From the NCBI GenBank assembly GCA_018223365.1, contig JAGTTP010000002.1, positions 947,501 through 1,011,500 of the forward strand: a stretch of 64,000 nt of DNA, read 5' to 3'. The translations under genes and the position numbers were made by a program. Positions 25,119 to 33,127 of the stretch are shown here, in pieces. The stretch is from Clostridiaceae bacterium Marseille-Q4145 (GTDB taxonomy: Bacteria > Bacillota > Clostridia > Lachnospirales > Lachnospiraceae). A model generated the notes under the pieces. It was not told the origin of the DNA. It was given only the letters and a program-made list of their open reading frames with translations, and searched no databases. Numbering within the stretch: the stretch's first letter is position 1; every line of letters starts with the position of its first letter.

Positions 25119-25799
25119 ATGGAATTATCATTTGGCGAACAGATCAAAATACTGCTGAACAGAAAACATATGACCATCAAAGATCTGGCAGATCTCTATA
25201 CCCAGTCTACCGGACAGCCCATGTCCCGACAGAATCTGACCCAGCGACTAAAACGGGATAATTTCCCGGAGCAGGATATGTACACGATTGCCGGCCTTCT
25301 TGGATACCGGGTTTCCATACGGCTGGAGCCTGCCGACCGCATCGCGTCCAAATATGCATGGCCGCAGGCCGCCAGAGAACTGCCGCCTCATATGGCACAG
25401 CCTTCTTCCCTTCCGGACATGGAGAATGAAACTGATATTGCAGTACCTCCAATGTCCCAGACTCCATCCCCGAAGCTTTCTGAAAAGAATACAGATCAGG
25501 ATTCTTCATCTGGTGCGGATGACATGATTGACCGTACCCTGGAGAACGGGGACCGCATCACCTTCCAGATTCCAGAAGCATTCCGCCGTGTCCGTCCGGC
25601 AGGTGAGATCAATCCCCTGACCGGTGAAGAATACTTAAATAATACCGTCCGCCAGCATCCGGAACTGGAAGGATTTCTTCAGGTTTACGACCGGGCTACC
25701 CATTCCTGGTCCGATGTGGAAGAAAATTATTTTTGGGAATTTCAGGAAAAGAAAAAACAGATGCTGGGCGCTGATTATCAGTCTCCTATCCGCATCTGA
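25119..25799 (+). CDS. HTH-containing protein of unknown function
   Basis: 226 residues from ATG 25119, preceded by AAGGAGG. Residues 1-70 look like an XRE/lambda-repressor-like helix-turn-helix (FGEQIKILLNRKHMTIKDLA ... RQNLTQRLKRDNF), followed by a Pro/Ser-rich linker (about 85-140) and a C-terminal region with RPAGEINPLTGEEYLN and HPELEGFLQVYDRATHSWSD. I do not recognise the C-terminal domain. It is monocistronic, with its own promoter and terminator. Confidence 0.85.
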   Translation: MELSFGEQIKILLNRKHMTIKDLADLYTQSTGQPMSRQNLTQRLKRDNFPEQDMYTIAGLLGYRVSIRLEPADRIASKYAWPQAARELPPHMAQPSSLPDMENETDIAVPPMSQTPSPKLSEKNTDQDSSSGADDMIDRTLENGDRITFQIPEAFRRVRPAGEINPLTGEEYLNNTVRQHPELEGFLQVYDRATHSWSDVEENYFWEFQEKKKQMLGADYQSPIRI

Positions 25800-25826
25800 T
25801 CAAAGGGGATTTCTATTGAATTTCTG

Positions 25827-25864
25827 CCGGAGCAGGTATTACACCTGCTCCGGTTTTTCTTTTT
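25827..25864 (+). terminator. Bidirectional terminator
   Basis: Eleven-base perfect stem CCGGAGCAGGT / ACCTGCTCCGG with loop ATTAC, followed by TTTTTCTTTTTT. The convergent spore-protein gene ends inside the stem, so it probably serves both genes. Confidence 0.88.
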
Positions 25865-26027
25865 TCGCCTGTGCTCTTCGTCTGGTGCTTAAAATTCCGC
25901 CGATTTTTCCGGTTTCTCTGGACGATAACGATTTCCAGCCGCCCTTCTGCACCTTTTCCAACAATCCCAGTTCTTCTGCAATTTCATATTTCATCCGGTC
26001 GCTTTCCTCTAACTGGTTAAAATCCAT
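25839..26027 (-). CDS. Small acid-soluble spore protein, alpha/beta type
   Basis: 62 residues. MKYEIAEELGLLEKVQKGGW, followed by KSLSSRETGKIGGILSTRRR, fits the SASP alpha/beta pattern (KYEIA.ELG ... R..G..GG ... R). These proteins coat spore DNA and protect it from UV and heat. AAAGGAG lies 6 bases before the ATG. It overlaps the terminator hairpin of the convergent gene. It is a divergent member; the germination-protease site is hard to place. Confidence 0.8.
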   Translation of the reverse strand: MDFNQLEESDRMKYEIAEELGLLEKVQKGGWKSLSSRETGKIGGILSTRRRAQAKKEKPEQV

Positions 26028-26090
26028 AGATACTCCTTTCTGCTACTCCTTCGTTGTAACAGCTAGTTTTTAATTATAATTCACTGATTA

Positions 26091-26246
26091 CCAGCCGGGC
26101 GGAAGTGACACCCTGTGAAGGGAACGTCCGCAGTCCCGGTACTTCATGAGAACGAGCATTCAGCGAGGTTCGAATGTTAGTACCGCCGGATCGAGGACTT
26201 AGCGCAAGCGGTTTCTCTTCACAGGGTGTCACTTCCGCCCGGCTGG
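26091..26246. repeat. 156-bp structured element closed by a perfect 30-bp inverted repeat
   Basis: Left arm 26091-26120 starts CCAGCCGGGCGGAAGTGACA; right arm 26217-26246 is its exact reverse complement. The 96 bases between them nest further: CCGC/GCGG, AGTCC/GGACT, CGGTACT/AGTACCG and CATTC/GAATG, giving one long stem-loop stack with unpaired AGCGCAAG and GAACGAGC segments. No protein is encoded. It lies between a spore-protein gene and the rlmI promoter. It could be a MITE-like or palindromic repeat element or a structured RNA; I think similar sequences recur in Lachnospiraceae intergenic regions but cannot verify that. Confidence 0.8.
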
Positions 26247-26302
26247 ATTCAGGAAACTATAACTTAAAAAGAGTATGGCCCGTTTCCCACGCCTTATACC
26301 TC

Positions 26303-26331
26303 TTGACACTGCTTTTTTCAACCGCTAAACT
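26303..26331 (+). promoter_or_regulatory. Promoter of the rRNA methyltransferase gene
   Basis: TTGACA at 26303-26308, 17-base spacer, TAAACT at 26326-26331, located 57 bases after the inverted-repeat element and 55 bases before the ATG. Confidence 0.6.
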
Positions 26332-26386
26332 AAAAACAGGTTATAAATACAAAAGCTGTAAGAAAACAGCTCAGAAAGAGGATTCT

Positions 26387-27589
26387 ATGTATCACACAAT
26401 TGTAACATTGAAAAAAGGCGAGGGCCGCACGATCAAGTCCGGTGGAGCCTGGATTTTTGATAACGAGATAGATACCATTACCGGACGGTTCAAGAATGGT
26501 GATTTAGTAACTGTCCATGATTTTGACGGCTACCCTATGGGAAGCGGATTTATTAACCAGAATTCAAAAATCCGCATCCGTATGATGACAAGAAAAGCCG
26601 ATCAGGAAATCGACCACGCATTTCTTACCATGCGGGTGAAAAATGCATGGGACTATCGAAAAACTACCGTGGATACTTCCTCCTGCCGGATTATTTTCGG
26701 TGAGGCAGATTTTCTGCCCGGACTGGTCATCGATAAATATGAGGATGTGCTGGTTGTGGAATGCCTGGCCCTCGGAATGGAAGCTTTCAAAGAAGAGATC
26801 GTAATGATCTTAAGAGAACTGCTGGTCAAAGACGGCATCACCGTCCGCGGCGTCTATGAGCGAAGCGACGCCAACGAGCGCACCAAGGAAGGGCTGCCGA
26901 AAGTAAAAGGCTTTATCGGAGAGGAATTTGACACCACTGTAGAAATCGTTGAAAACGGAGTACACTATCTGGTAGATGTGGCAAACGGTCAGAAGACTGG
27001 ATTTTTCCTGGATCAGAAGTATAACCGACTTGCCATGCAGCGCATCTGCAAAGGCAAAAAAGTGCTGGACTGTTTTACTCATATGGGAACCTTCGCGCTG
27101 AATGCCGGTATTGCAGGTGCCAGTGATGTGACCGGACTTGATATCTCTGAATATGCAGTCTCTCAGGCTGAAGCCAACGCACGCCTTAACAGACTGCAGA
27201 ATACCGTTCACTTCCGCTGTGCCAATGTACTGGATGAATTACCGAAGCTTGCTGCTGCCGGCGAAAAGTACGATGTGGTTATCCTTGACCCGCCTGCTTT
27301 TACAAAATCCAGAGAAGCCACTAAAAATGCCATTAAGGGCTATCGTGAAATCAATATGAAAGGTCTGAAGCTGGTAAAAGACGGTGGTTATTTTGCCACC
27401 TGTTCCTGCTCTCACTTTATGACACAGGAACTGCTGGCAAAGACCGTAAAGGAAGCTGCCAAAGCTACTCACAAACGACTTCGTCAGGTAGAGTTCCGTA
27501 CTCAGGCTCCGGATCATCCGATCCTGTGGGCCGCGGATGAAAGTTATTATCTTAAGTTTTTTATCTTCCAGGTGGTGGAGGAAAGATAG
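26387..27589 (+). CDS. rlmI: RlmI-like 23S rRNA cytosine methyltransferase
   Basis: 400 residues from ATG 26387 with AAAGAGGA upstream; the open frame back to 26174 crosses the promoter and repeat. N-terminal PUA-like domain (1-75), a central RlmI-type domain, then a Rossmann methyltransferase: VLDCFTHMGTFALNAG (SAM motif I, about 225), DVTGLDISEYAV (II), YDVVILDPPAFTKS (IV) and CSCSHFM (VI). RlmI makes m5C1962 in E. coli; Firmicutes homologues share this layout, with the exact target unproven here. It is monocistronic. Confidence 0.88.
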   Translation: MYHTIVTLKKGEGRTIKSGGAWIFDNEIDTITGRFKNGDLVTVHDFDGYPMGSGFINQNSKIRIRMMTRKADQEIDHAFLTMRVKNAWDYRKTTVDTSSCRIIFGEADFLPGLVIDKYEDVLVVECLALGMEAFKEEIVMILRELLVKDGITVRGVYERSDANERTKEGLPKVKGFIGEEFDTTVEIVENGVHYLVDVANGQKTGFFLDQKYNRLAMQRICKGKKVLDCFTHMGTFALNAGIAGASDVTGLDISEYAVSQAEANARLNRLQNTVHFRCANVLDELPKLAAAGEKYDVVILDPPAFTKSREATKNAIKGYREINMKGLKLVKDGGYFATCSCSHFMTQELLAKTVKEAAKATHKRLRQVEFRTQAPDHPILWAADESYYLKFFIFQVVEER

Positions 27590-27611
27590 CGTTTGTTATA
27601 ATCGAAAGAGG

Positions 27612-27652
27612 AAGCCGGGACAGCAACATAACTCCCGGCTTTCTTCTGTCTT
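27612..27652 (+). terminator. Terminator after rlmI
   Basis: Stem AAGCCGGGA (27612-27620) / TCCCGGCTT (27633-27641) followed by TCTTCTGTCTTTT. Moderately strong. Confidence 0.7.
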
Positions 27653-27667
27653 TTGATGATTATACAC

Positions 27668-28516
27668 CTAGATCAGATGCATCCGTTCCAGTTCCCGAAC
27701 CACGCCGTCTTCCTGTACGGACTCACAGATCCGGTCTGCAATTGTCTTCAGGTATTCATCCCCGTTTGCCATCACCACACCGCAGCCAGCCTTCTCGATC
27801 ATCTCATAATCATTCATGCTGTCCCCGAACGCGATGGTGTCCTCAATCCCTATATGAAGAAGTTCTGCCGCTTTCTGAATGGCAGTCCCCTTATCCGCCC
27901 TTCGGGAAATCAATTCACCATTCCAGAAGTCATCGTAAGCCGCCGGGAAAAAGACCACATGAAAATGTTCTGACATGATCTCTTTTACTTTCTCCACCTG
28001 CTCCTTCTGAAATAACATAAAGGTAATCTTCGGCACCTTCTCTCCATCCGGTGTCCATTCCTCGATCGGATACAGGTTTGGCTTCTGCCGAAAATACTTT
28101 TTCCAGCGAACCAGCTCCGGATTGTCATTTGGCAGCACCTCTTTCCCAAGAAGAATCCGCTGCGCTTTCTCAGACACATAGATCCGGTCAAACCCTTCCA
28201 GCAGATAGACCGCATCCATCTCTTTTAAGATCTGACAAGTATGTTCAATCAGTTCCGGTGAAAGAGACTGACGGTACACATTCTGTCCGTGAAACCAGAT
28301 ATCACTTCCTGCACTGGCAATAAGCCCGTCCAGTTCCACATCCTGCAGTTCTTCCGGCAGACAGCACCAGGCACGCCCGGTAGCAATAAATATCTGATGC
28401 CCATGATTTCTTACTTTCTTAAGCGCCTCCCTCACGCTCTCATGAATTCCCTCCCCCGAGGCCAGTAAAGTTCCATCTATGTCAAAGAAGATGGCTTTTC
28501 TTTTTTTATTGTACAT
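27668..28516 (-). CDS. HAD-superfamily Cof-type phosphatase
   Basis: 282 residues from ATG 28516, which has GGAG 9 bases upstream; ATG 28531 has no site. Motif I AIFFDIDGTLLASG, motif II FIATGRAW, a C2B-type cap domain in the middle, Lys in KGTAIQKAAELL and motif IV IAFGDSMNDYEMI. The Cof family dephosphorylates sugar phosphates, FMN, PLP precursors and similar. It overlaps the end of the glycosyltransferase gene by 11 bases and may be the last gene of that operon. Confidence 0.9.
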   Translation of the reverse strand: MYNKKRKAIFFDIDGTLLASGEGIHESVREALKKVRNHGHQIFIATGRAWCCLPEELQDVELDGLIASAGSDIWFHGQNVYRQSLSPELIEHTCQILKEMDAVYLLEGFDRIYVSEKAQRILLGKEVLPNDNPELVRWKKYFRQKPNLYPIEEWTPDGEKVPKITFMLFQKEQVEKVKEIMSEHFHVVFFPAAYDDFWNGELISRRADKGTAIQKAAELLHIGIEDTIAFGDSMNDYEMIEKAGCGVVMANGDEYLKTIADRICESVQEDGVVRELERMHLI

Positions 28517-29564
28517 GTGAAAAAACTCCATAATATAAGGTAAAAAATAACTTGGTTACTATATAACAGGGAAATGCCAGCCCATGTTTCATCATAAAAA
28601 TATAAACTTTCACAGACAGTCCCAGACGATCCATGGTATGGTTGTTCAACGCTTCCTGCACTGCCTTGTCCCGGCACATTTCTTTTGTTTTCTGAAGTAC
28701 CGTGAAGAAGGAATCCTGATGATTTCTCCAGATCTCATTTTTCACTGCCATAATGGCAAGACTCAGGAAATCATTTCGTATCTGCGGCCGGAAGTCATAT
28801 CCCTTTTTGGCGTCCGAAATTGCCTCCATCCGTTCCCGCAGCAATTTAATTTTTTCAAGATAGCGGGCATCATACTGTCCGGTCATAGACGCCGTATTAT
28901 ACCAGTAATGATAGGGATAATAATCTGGCACTACGCAGACTCCCTTCGCATCTATTGCAGCCGCAAAGACCATCTGCAGATCTTCTCCCACTGTCACCCA
29001 GTCGTCCCACAGGTCAAGATTTTGCTCCACTAGTTCCCTCCGGAACAGTTTGGTCACCCGGGATGGCTGAATGGTTCTTCCGATAAAGCTTCCATCATTG
29101 ATCAATACCGGGAACAATTCCTGCCATTCTTTCGCACTGTAATATTCCTTCGTCAGCCGGTTGCCTTCTTTTCGTGGCGGATAATTGGGATCTTCGTAAT
29201 CAAAGACCAGACCTGCCATGGACATATCCGCCTGCTGTGCTTTCAGCGGCTCATATAGCCGCTCATACATATCCGGCTCAATCCAGTCATCACTGTCCAC
29301 AAAGCCAAGCCATTCGCCCTCAGCATGCCGGACTCCCTCTTTCCATGCCGAAGTAAGGCCGCCATTTTTCTTATGTACCACTTTGATGCGGGCATCCTGC
29401 CTTGCATAAGCATCGCAGATGGCCGGACACTGATCCGGTGACCCGTCATCCACCAGGATGATCTCCAGATTCTCATAGGTCTGGGAAAGGATGCTGTCCA
29501 CACAACGTTTCAGCACCTGTTCCACTTTATAGATTGGTACTATGACACTGATTTTCTCGTTCAT
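28506..29564 (-). CDS. Glycosyltransferase family 2
   Basis: 352 residues. GT-A fold at the N-terminus: ISVIVPIYKVEQVLKRCVDS, ILVDDGSPDQCPAICDAYA, and DXD-type FVDSDDW near residue 90. The C-terminal part ends with a hydrophobic stretch (AFPCYIVTKLFFTLYYGVF) that may anchor it to the membrane. It transfers a sugar from an NDP-sugar to a lipid-linked glycan. Third of three tandem GT2 genes with overlapping ends. Its first 60 residues are very similar to the next gene's, suggesting local duplication. Confidence 0.92.
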   Translation of the reverse strand: MNEKISVIVPIYKVEQVLKRCVDSILSQTYENLEIILVDDGSPDQCPAICDAYARQDARIKVVHKKNGGLTSAWKEGVRHAEGEWLGFVDSDDWIEPDMYERLYEPLKAQQADMSMAGLVFDYEDPNYPPRKEGNRLTKEYYSAKEWQELFPVLINDGSFIGRTIQPSRVTKLFRRELVEQNLDLWDDWVTVGEDLQMVFAAAIDAKGVCVVPDYYPYHYWYNTASMTGQYDARYLEKIKLLRERMEAISDAKKGYDFRPQIRNDFLSLAIMAVKNEIWRNHQDSFFTVLQKTKEMCRDKAVQEALNNHTMDRLGLSVKVYIFMMKHGLAFPCYIVTKLFFTLYYGVFSHVQ

Positions 29565-30547
29565 GATGTCTCCTGCATTTTCTGAAGCATTTTAGCATAA
29601 AGTCCCGGACTCATGGAAAATAATTCATATCCCATGCGGGTTTTTAAAGGCAGCGCTGCGATCCAGGCAGCCCCGTTCGCCCGGTAAGTTTCCAGCCGCT
29701 TCCGCAGCTCTTTCTTGAGTTCTTCTGCATCTTTCACCTGCTCCGTGCAGCGGAAATAGAAAGTAATGCAGGCATCACAGAGCTTCCGGTAAGCTGCCGG
29801 GAGAAGCTTCTCATAACCATTTTTCTTAAAAAATGCAATCCGTTCCTCATGAGCCGTCAGCCACTGCAGCCGCTTTGCAGAGAAGACAGATGTAATGCTG
29901 CCTCCATTTTCTGTGTAATATCCATACAACACCCGGTCAAGAAATGCCAGCTTCTTCGCCTCATGAAACAACCGATACGTGGTCGCCTCATCCTCGTGAA
30001 TCCGTCCTTCCGGATACCGGATTCCTGTTTCTTTAAAAAGTTCCGCCCGGTACAGCTTGTTCCAGGCCACCACAAAACAGGTGGCTTTCTCCTCCGGTCC
30101 ATAGAGCTGTTCCATCAGACTCTCTCCCCGGTAAATGCAGAACGCAGAATCGCCTTCTTCCACCAGTCCGTCCTCTTTCACATAGGAAAAACGGCACTGT
30201 CCGATGGCGCAGCCGGTGTCCTGCAGAAGCTGATACAGTTCCTCGATAAAATGCGGACTCACATAATCATCACTGTCCACAAATGCCAGATATTCTCCGG
30301 AGGCTGCATCGATCCCTGCATTTCTCGCCCCGGAAAGACCTTTGTTTTCCTGATGAATCACTTTCACCCTGGCATCTTTTTCTGCACAGGCATCGCAGAT
30401 GGCAGGGCACTGATCCGGAGACCCATCGTCCACCAGAATCACCTCCAGGTTTTTATAAGTCTGGGAAAGAATACTTTTCACACATCGTTCCAGATACTTT
30501 TCTACCCGGTATACCGGTACAATTACACTGATTAATGGGGTTGTCAT
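29561..30547 (-). CDS. Glycosyltransferase family 2
   Basis: 328 residues. ISVIVPVYRVEKYLERCVKS, VILVDDGSPDQCPAICDACA, SGARNAGIDAASGEYLAFVD and DSDDYVSP are the nucleotide-sugar and metal-binding motifs; EDEATTYRLF near residue 190 contains the likely catalytic acidic residue. It overlaps both neighbours by 4 bases (ATGA), so the three GTs are translationally coupled. Acts in the cytoplasm or at the inner membrane face on a surface polysaccharide. Sugar specificity is unknown. Confidence 0.93.
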   Translation of the reverse strand: MTTPLISVIVPVYRVEKYLERCVKSILSQTYKNLEVILVDDGSPDQCPAICDACAEKDARVKVIHQENKGLSGARNAGIDAASGEYLAFVDSDDYVSPHFIEELYQLLQDTGCAIGQCRFSYVKEDGLVEEGDSAFCIYRGESLMEQLYGPEEKATCFVVAWNKLYRAELFKETGIRYPEGRIHEDEATTYRLFHEAKKLAFLDRVLYGYYTENGGSITSVFSAKRLQWLTAHEERIAFFKKNGYEKLLPAAYRKLCDACITFYFRCTEQVKDAEELKKELRKRLETYRANGAAWIAALPLKTRMGYELFSMSPGLYAKMLQKMQETS

Positions 30548-31563
30548 CTTCGGCTCCTCCGTATTTCATGCAGCACTTTCACCAGAAGGCTGCGTACCAC
30601 GCACAGACCATAGACCGTCCGTACCATATCCCTCTTCAAAAAAATCCATAAAATCCGATAATCCGGATACGTAAACCGCACCTCGGATCCACGATTTTTC
30701 ACCAGCGGATCCTTCGCATAGCCGTGCAGAATTTCTAATTTTTCCCGATAAGCCAGCGTTCTGTCATCCGGAAGTTTCTCACATTCATCCATGACTTCGT
30801 TCATATAACGAAGAAAAATACTGCCGTCCTTACAAGGGGTTCCCCAGGTCTTCTCATAGAAATTTTCCGTCTCCCTGCAGATGCGTTCTGCCAGTTCCAT
30901 CCGGTTCTGACGCTTTTCGGAAGACAGGGTCGTCTTTCCCATGTCCTGAACATACCAGCACAGCGGTTCTCCCAGAACAGCAACCCTCCGGCATTTTGAT
31001 AAATATTCGAGATTAAACAGGAGATCTTCCCCCAGGCTCAAAGACGTATCAAATACACCAGCCAATGCTTTCCGATATAATTTATTCCATGGCATATTAA
31101 GATCACTCTTTTTATAGAGCTCCAGAAATTCCTGCTGGAACTCTGCCATGGTACTCACATGGGTCTCTCCCGGTACTTTTACAATATCTGCACCATCATA
31201 GAGATGATGATACCCGCAGAGTACCAGATCTGCATCACTGTTTTCCTGCAGAGCTGCCATCTTTTCCAGATAGTCCGGCTCCACATAGTCATCACTGTCT
31301 GTGAAAAGAAGGAATTCTCCTTCTGCAGCCCGGATTCCCGCATTTCGCGCCGCGGATACACCGCTGTTAGCCTGATGAATTACCCGGACACAGATGCCAG
31401 AATGATTCTTAGCCAACTCGTCGCAAAGTTCTTTGCTTCCATCGGAAGAACCATCATCCACCAGAATGATTTCCAGATCCTTTCTCGTCTGACAAAGCCA
31501 GGAATCCACACAGCGCTCCAGTGACGCTTTCGCATTATAGACCGGAATGACGATACTGAACAT
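30544..31563 (-). CDS. Glycosyltransferase family 2
   Basis: 339 residues. FSIVIPVYNAKASLERCVDS, IILVDDGSSDGSKELCDELA, SGVSAARNAGIRAAEGEFLL and FTDSDDYVEPDYL are GT-A motifs; SLGEDLLFNLEYL near residue 175 carries the likely base region. It starts 4 bases after the flippase gene ends and overlaps the next GT. First GT of the three in transcription order. It likely elongates a repeat unit for the flippase next door. Confidence 0.93.
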   Translation of the reverse strand: MFSIVIPVYNAKASLERCVDSWLCQTRKDLEIILVDDGSSDGSKELCDELAKNHSGICVRVIHQANSGVSAARNAGIRAAEGEFLLFTDSDDYVEPDYLEKMAALQENSDADLVLCGYHHLYDGADIVKVPGETHVSTMAEFQQEFLELYKKSDLNMPWNKLYRKALAGVFDTSLSLGEDLLFNLEYLSKCRRVAVLGEPLCWYVQDMGKTTLSSEKRQNRMELAERICRETENFYEKTWGTPCKDGSIFLRYMNEVMDECEKLPDDRTLAYREKLEILHGYAKDPLVKNRGSEVRFTYPDYRILWIFLKRDMVRTVYGLCVVRSLLVKVLHEIRRSRR

Positions 31564-31567
31564 CTTT

Positions 31568-33103
31568 CTATTTTGCTCCTTTCAGCCTGGACTTCAACAT
31601 GCCAATCACCATTTCCCGCTCCTCTTTTCTAAGAATAATCAGGAAATTTAAGGCCAGTGCCAGCGGTCCCATAACCACGCCTGTCAGAATCAGTTTTATC
31701 CAGGAATCTACCGGGAATACCATCCGGGACAGATTTCCAAGAATCACAATACTGCCAATAGAAATCCAACCCAGCAGAATATCTCCATAGAACCGGTTCC
31801 AGCGGATCTTCAGGCATCTGGCCGCATAGATCGGAGTAAAAATAAGATTTCGCAGAAGTCCGGTCAGCATACTGGACAGCGGAAATACCATGACTCCCAG
31901 ATCCGTTGTCTTCAACAAAAGCAGTGACAGACAGGAGGACAGTACTCCGGAACCAAGGATAACTAAAGAATTCCATTTTACTTTTTTCGTAATAATAAAT
32001 ACATGATAGAGCACCTGAATGCTCATGCTCACATAGAGCACCCCTACCGCCAGCAGAGACAGTCTCTGCAGCATGTCCGCATCCTTGGTAGGCTGCCACA
32101 TGGCATAGAAATCTCTTCCGTAAGCGGTCAGAAATGCAATGGGGATACTCATGATAAAAATGAGAATCCGGTTGCAGCTCTTAATAATCTTCACGAGATT
32201 TTCCGTGTTATCCTCTGCATAGGCAATGGTGATCTGTGGATTGAACACGCCCACCACCGTTCCCATAAGACTGGAAATCGCTGTCGGCACCATTTTTGCC
32301 AGAGACAGCATGGTCATGGAAGCATTTCCATCCAGAATCAGTGCGCCTGACAGCAGAATATCCACACCATCCAGCAGCTGCTGTCCCAGACGGGTCAGGG
32401 AATTCCAGGCTCCCAGAGACACCAGCTCCCACACCTTTTTCCAACGGAAATTGGATATCTTCATCTGTACCTGGGGCAGAAGCTGCCTGGTAAATCTGCG
32501 GTTCCAGAAGGCTGTATACGCCGTGCTTAAAAGGGATGCCGCTCCGATAAACCACAGTGTCGGTTTAAAGATCAGAAACGTTCCAAATAAAAATACAATC
32601 CGGATAATATCTCCGTACATGGTACGGATGGATGTTAAGTCCAGACGGTTCGTCGCATAGGTGGAAATTCCGTATACAGACGTAATAATACTTAAGAAAA
32701 AGTTTGCAAATACAAAAGCCCACAGAAGCTGCACGTCATGAAGCACATCCGCCGGTACATTCAAAAACGGCATACTTCCCATGAAAATGACAATGACGAG
32801 CGCCGGCAACAGAAACATCCCCGCCATCATCACATTGCCAAAGAATACCGATGAAAAATATTCACTGGCCGTCTGGTCTTCCCCTCTGTGGATGTGAATT
32901 GTGATGAAACGGCTGGCCATCGTATTTAACGCAGATACAACGATCTGGGCATACAGGACAAACTGGTTGGCCAACGTGACAAATCCATAGGTATTTTCCA
33001 TCTTGGCTTCGATAATCGGTGCCAGGAGAAAACTGATCCCCATATTGACGGCAAATGCAAGAAGCTGTGCCGCCATATTGACGGCCAGTCTTTTTTTATC
33101 CAT
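31568..33103 (-). CDS. Polysaccharide flippase (Wzx/MATE-like)
   Basis: 511 residues with about 14 membrane helices. The start KRLAVNMAAQLLAFAVNMGI SFLLAPII and the overall layout match oligosaccharide-lipid flippases of the MOP superfamily, which move undecaprenyl-linked repeat units outward. It lies between a DUF2142 membrane protein and three GT2 genes in one operon, which supports a surface-glycan role. A GGAGAGG ribosome site is present. No polymerase gene is obvious in the operon. Confidence 0.9.
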   Translation of the reverse strand: MDKKRLAVNMAAQLLAFAVNMGISFLLAPIIEAKMENTYGFVTLANQFVLYAQIVVSALNTMASRFITIHIHRGEDQTASEYFSSVFFGNVMMAGMFLLPALVIVIFMGSMPFLNVPADVLHDVQLLWAFVFANFFLSIITSVYGISTYATNRLDLTSIRTMYGDIIRIVFLFGTFLIFKPTLWFIGAASLLSTAYTAFWNRRFTRQLLPQVQMKISNFRWKKVWELVSLGAWNSLTRLGQQLLDGVDILLSGALILDGNASMTMLSLAKMVPTAISSLMGTVVGVFNPQITIAYAEDNTENLVKIIKSCNRILIFIMSIPIAFLTAYGRDFYAMWQPTKDADMLQRLSLLAVGVLYVSMSIQVLYHVFIITKKVKWNSLVILGSGVLSSCLSLLLLKTTDLGVMVFPLSSMLTGLLRNLIFTPIYAARCLKIRWNRFYGDILLGWISIGSIVILGNLSRMVFPVDSWIKLILTGVVMGPLALALNFLIILRKEEREMVIGMLKSRLKGAK

Positions 33104-33127
33104 AAAATCGTTCCTCTCCAGGCTGTC

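Noticed and set aside
26091..26246. Terminator or tRNA-like gene
   Set aside because: The 30-base stem has no T-run, and the loops show no tRNA arms or CCA end.
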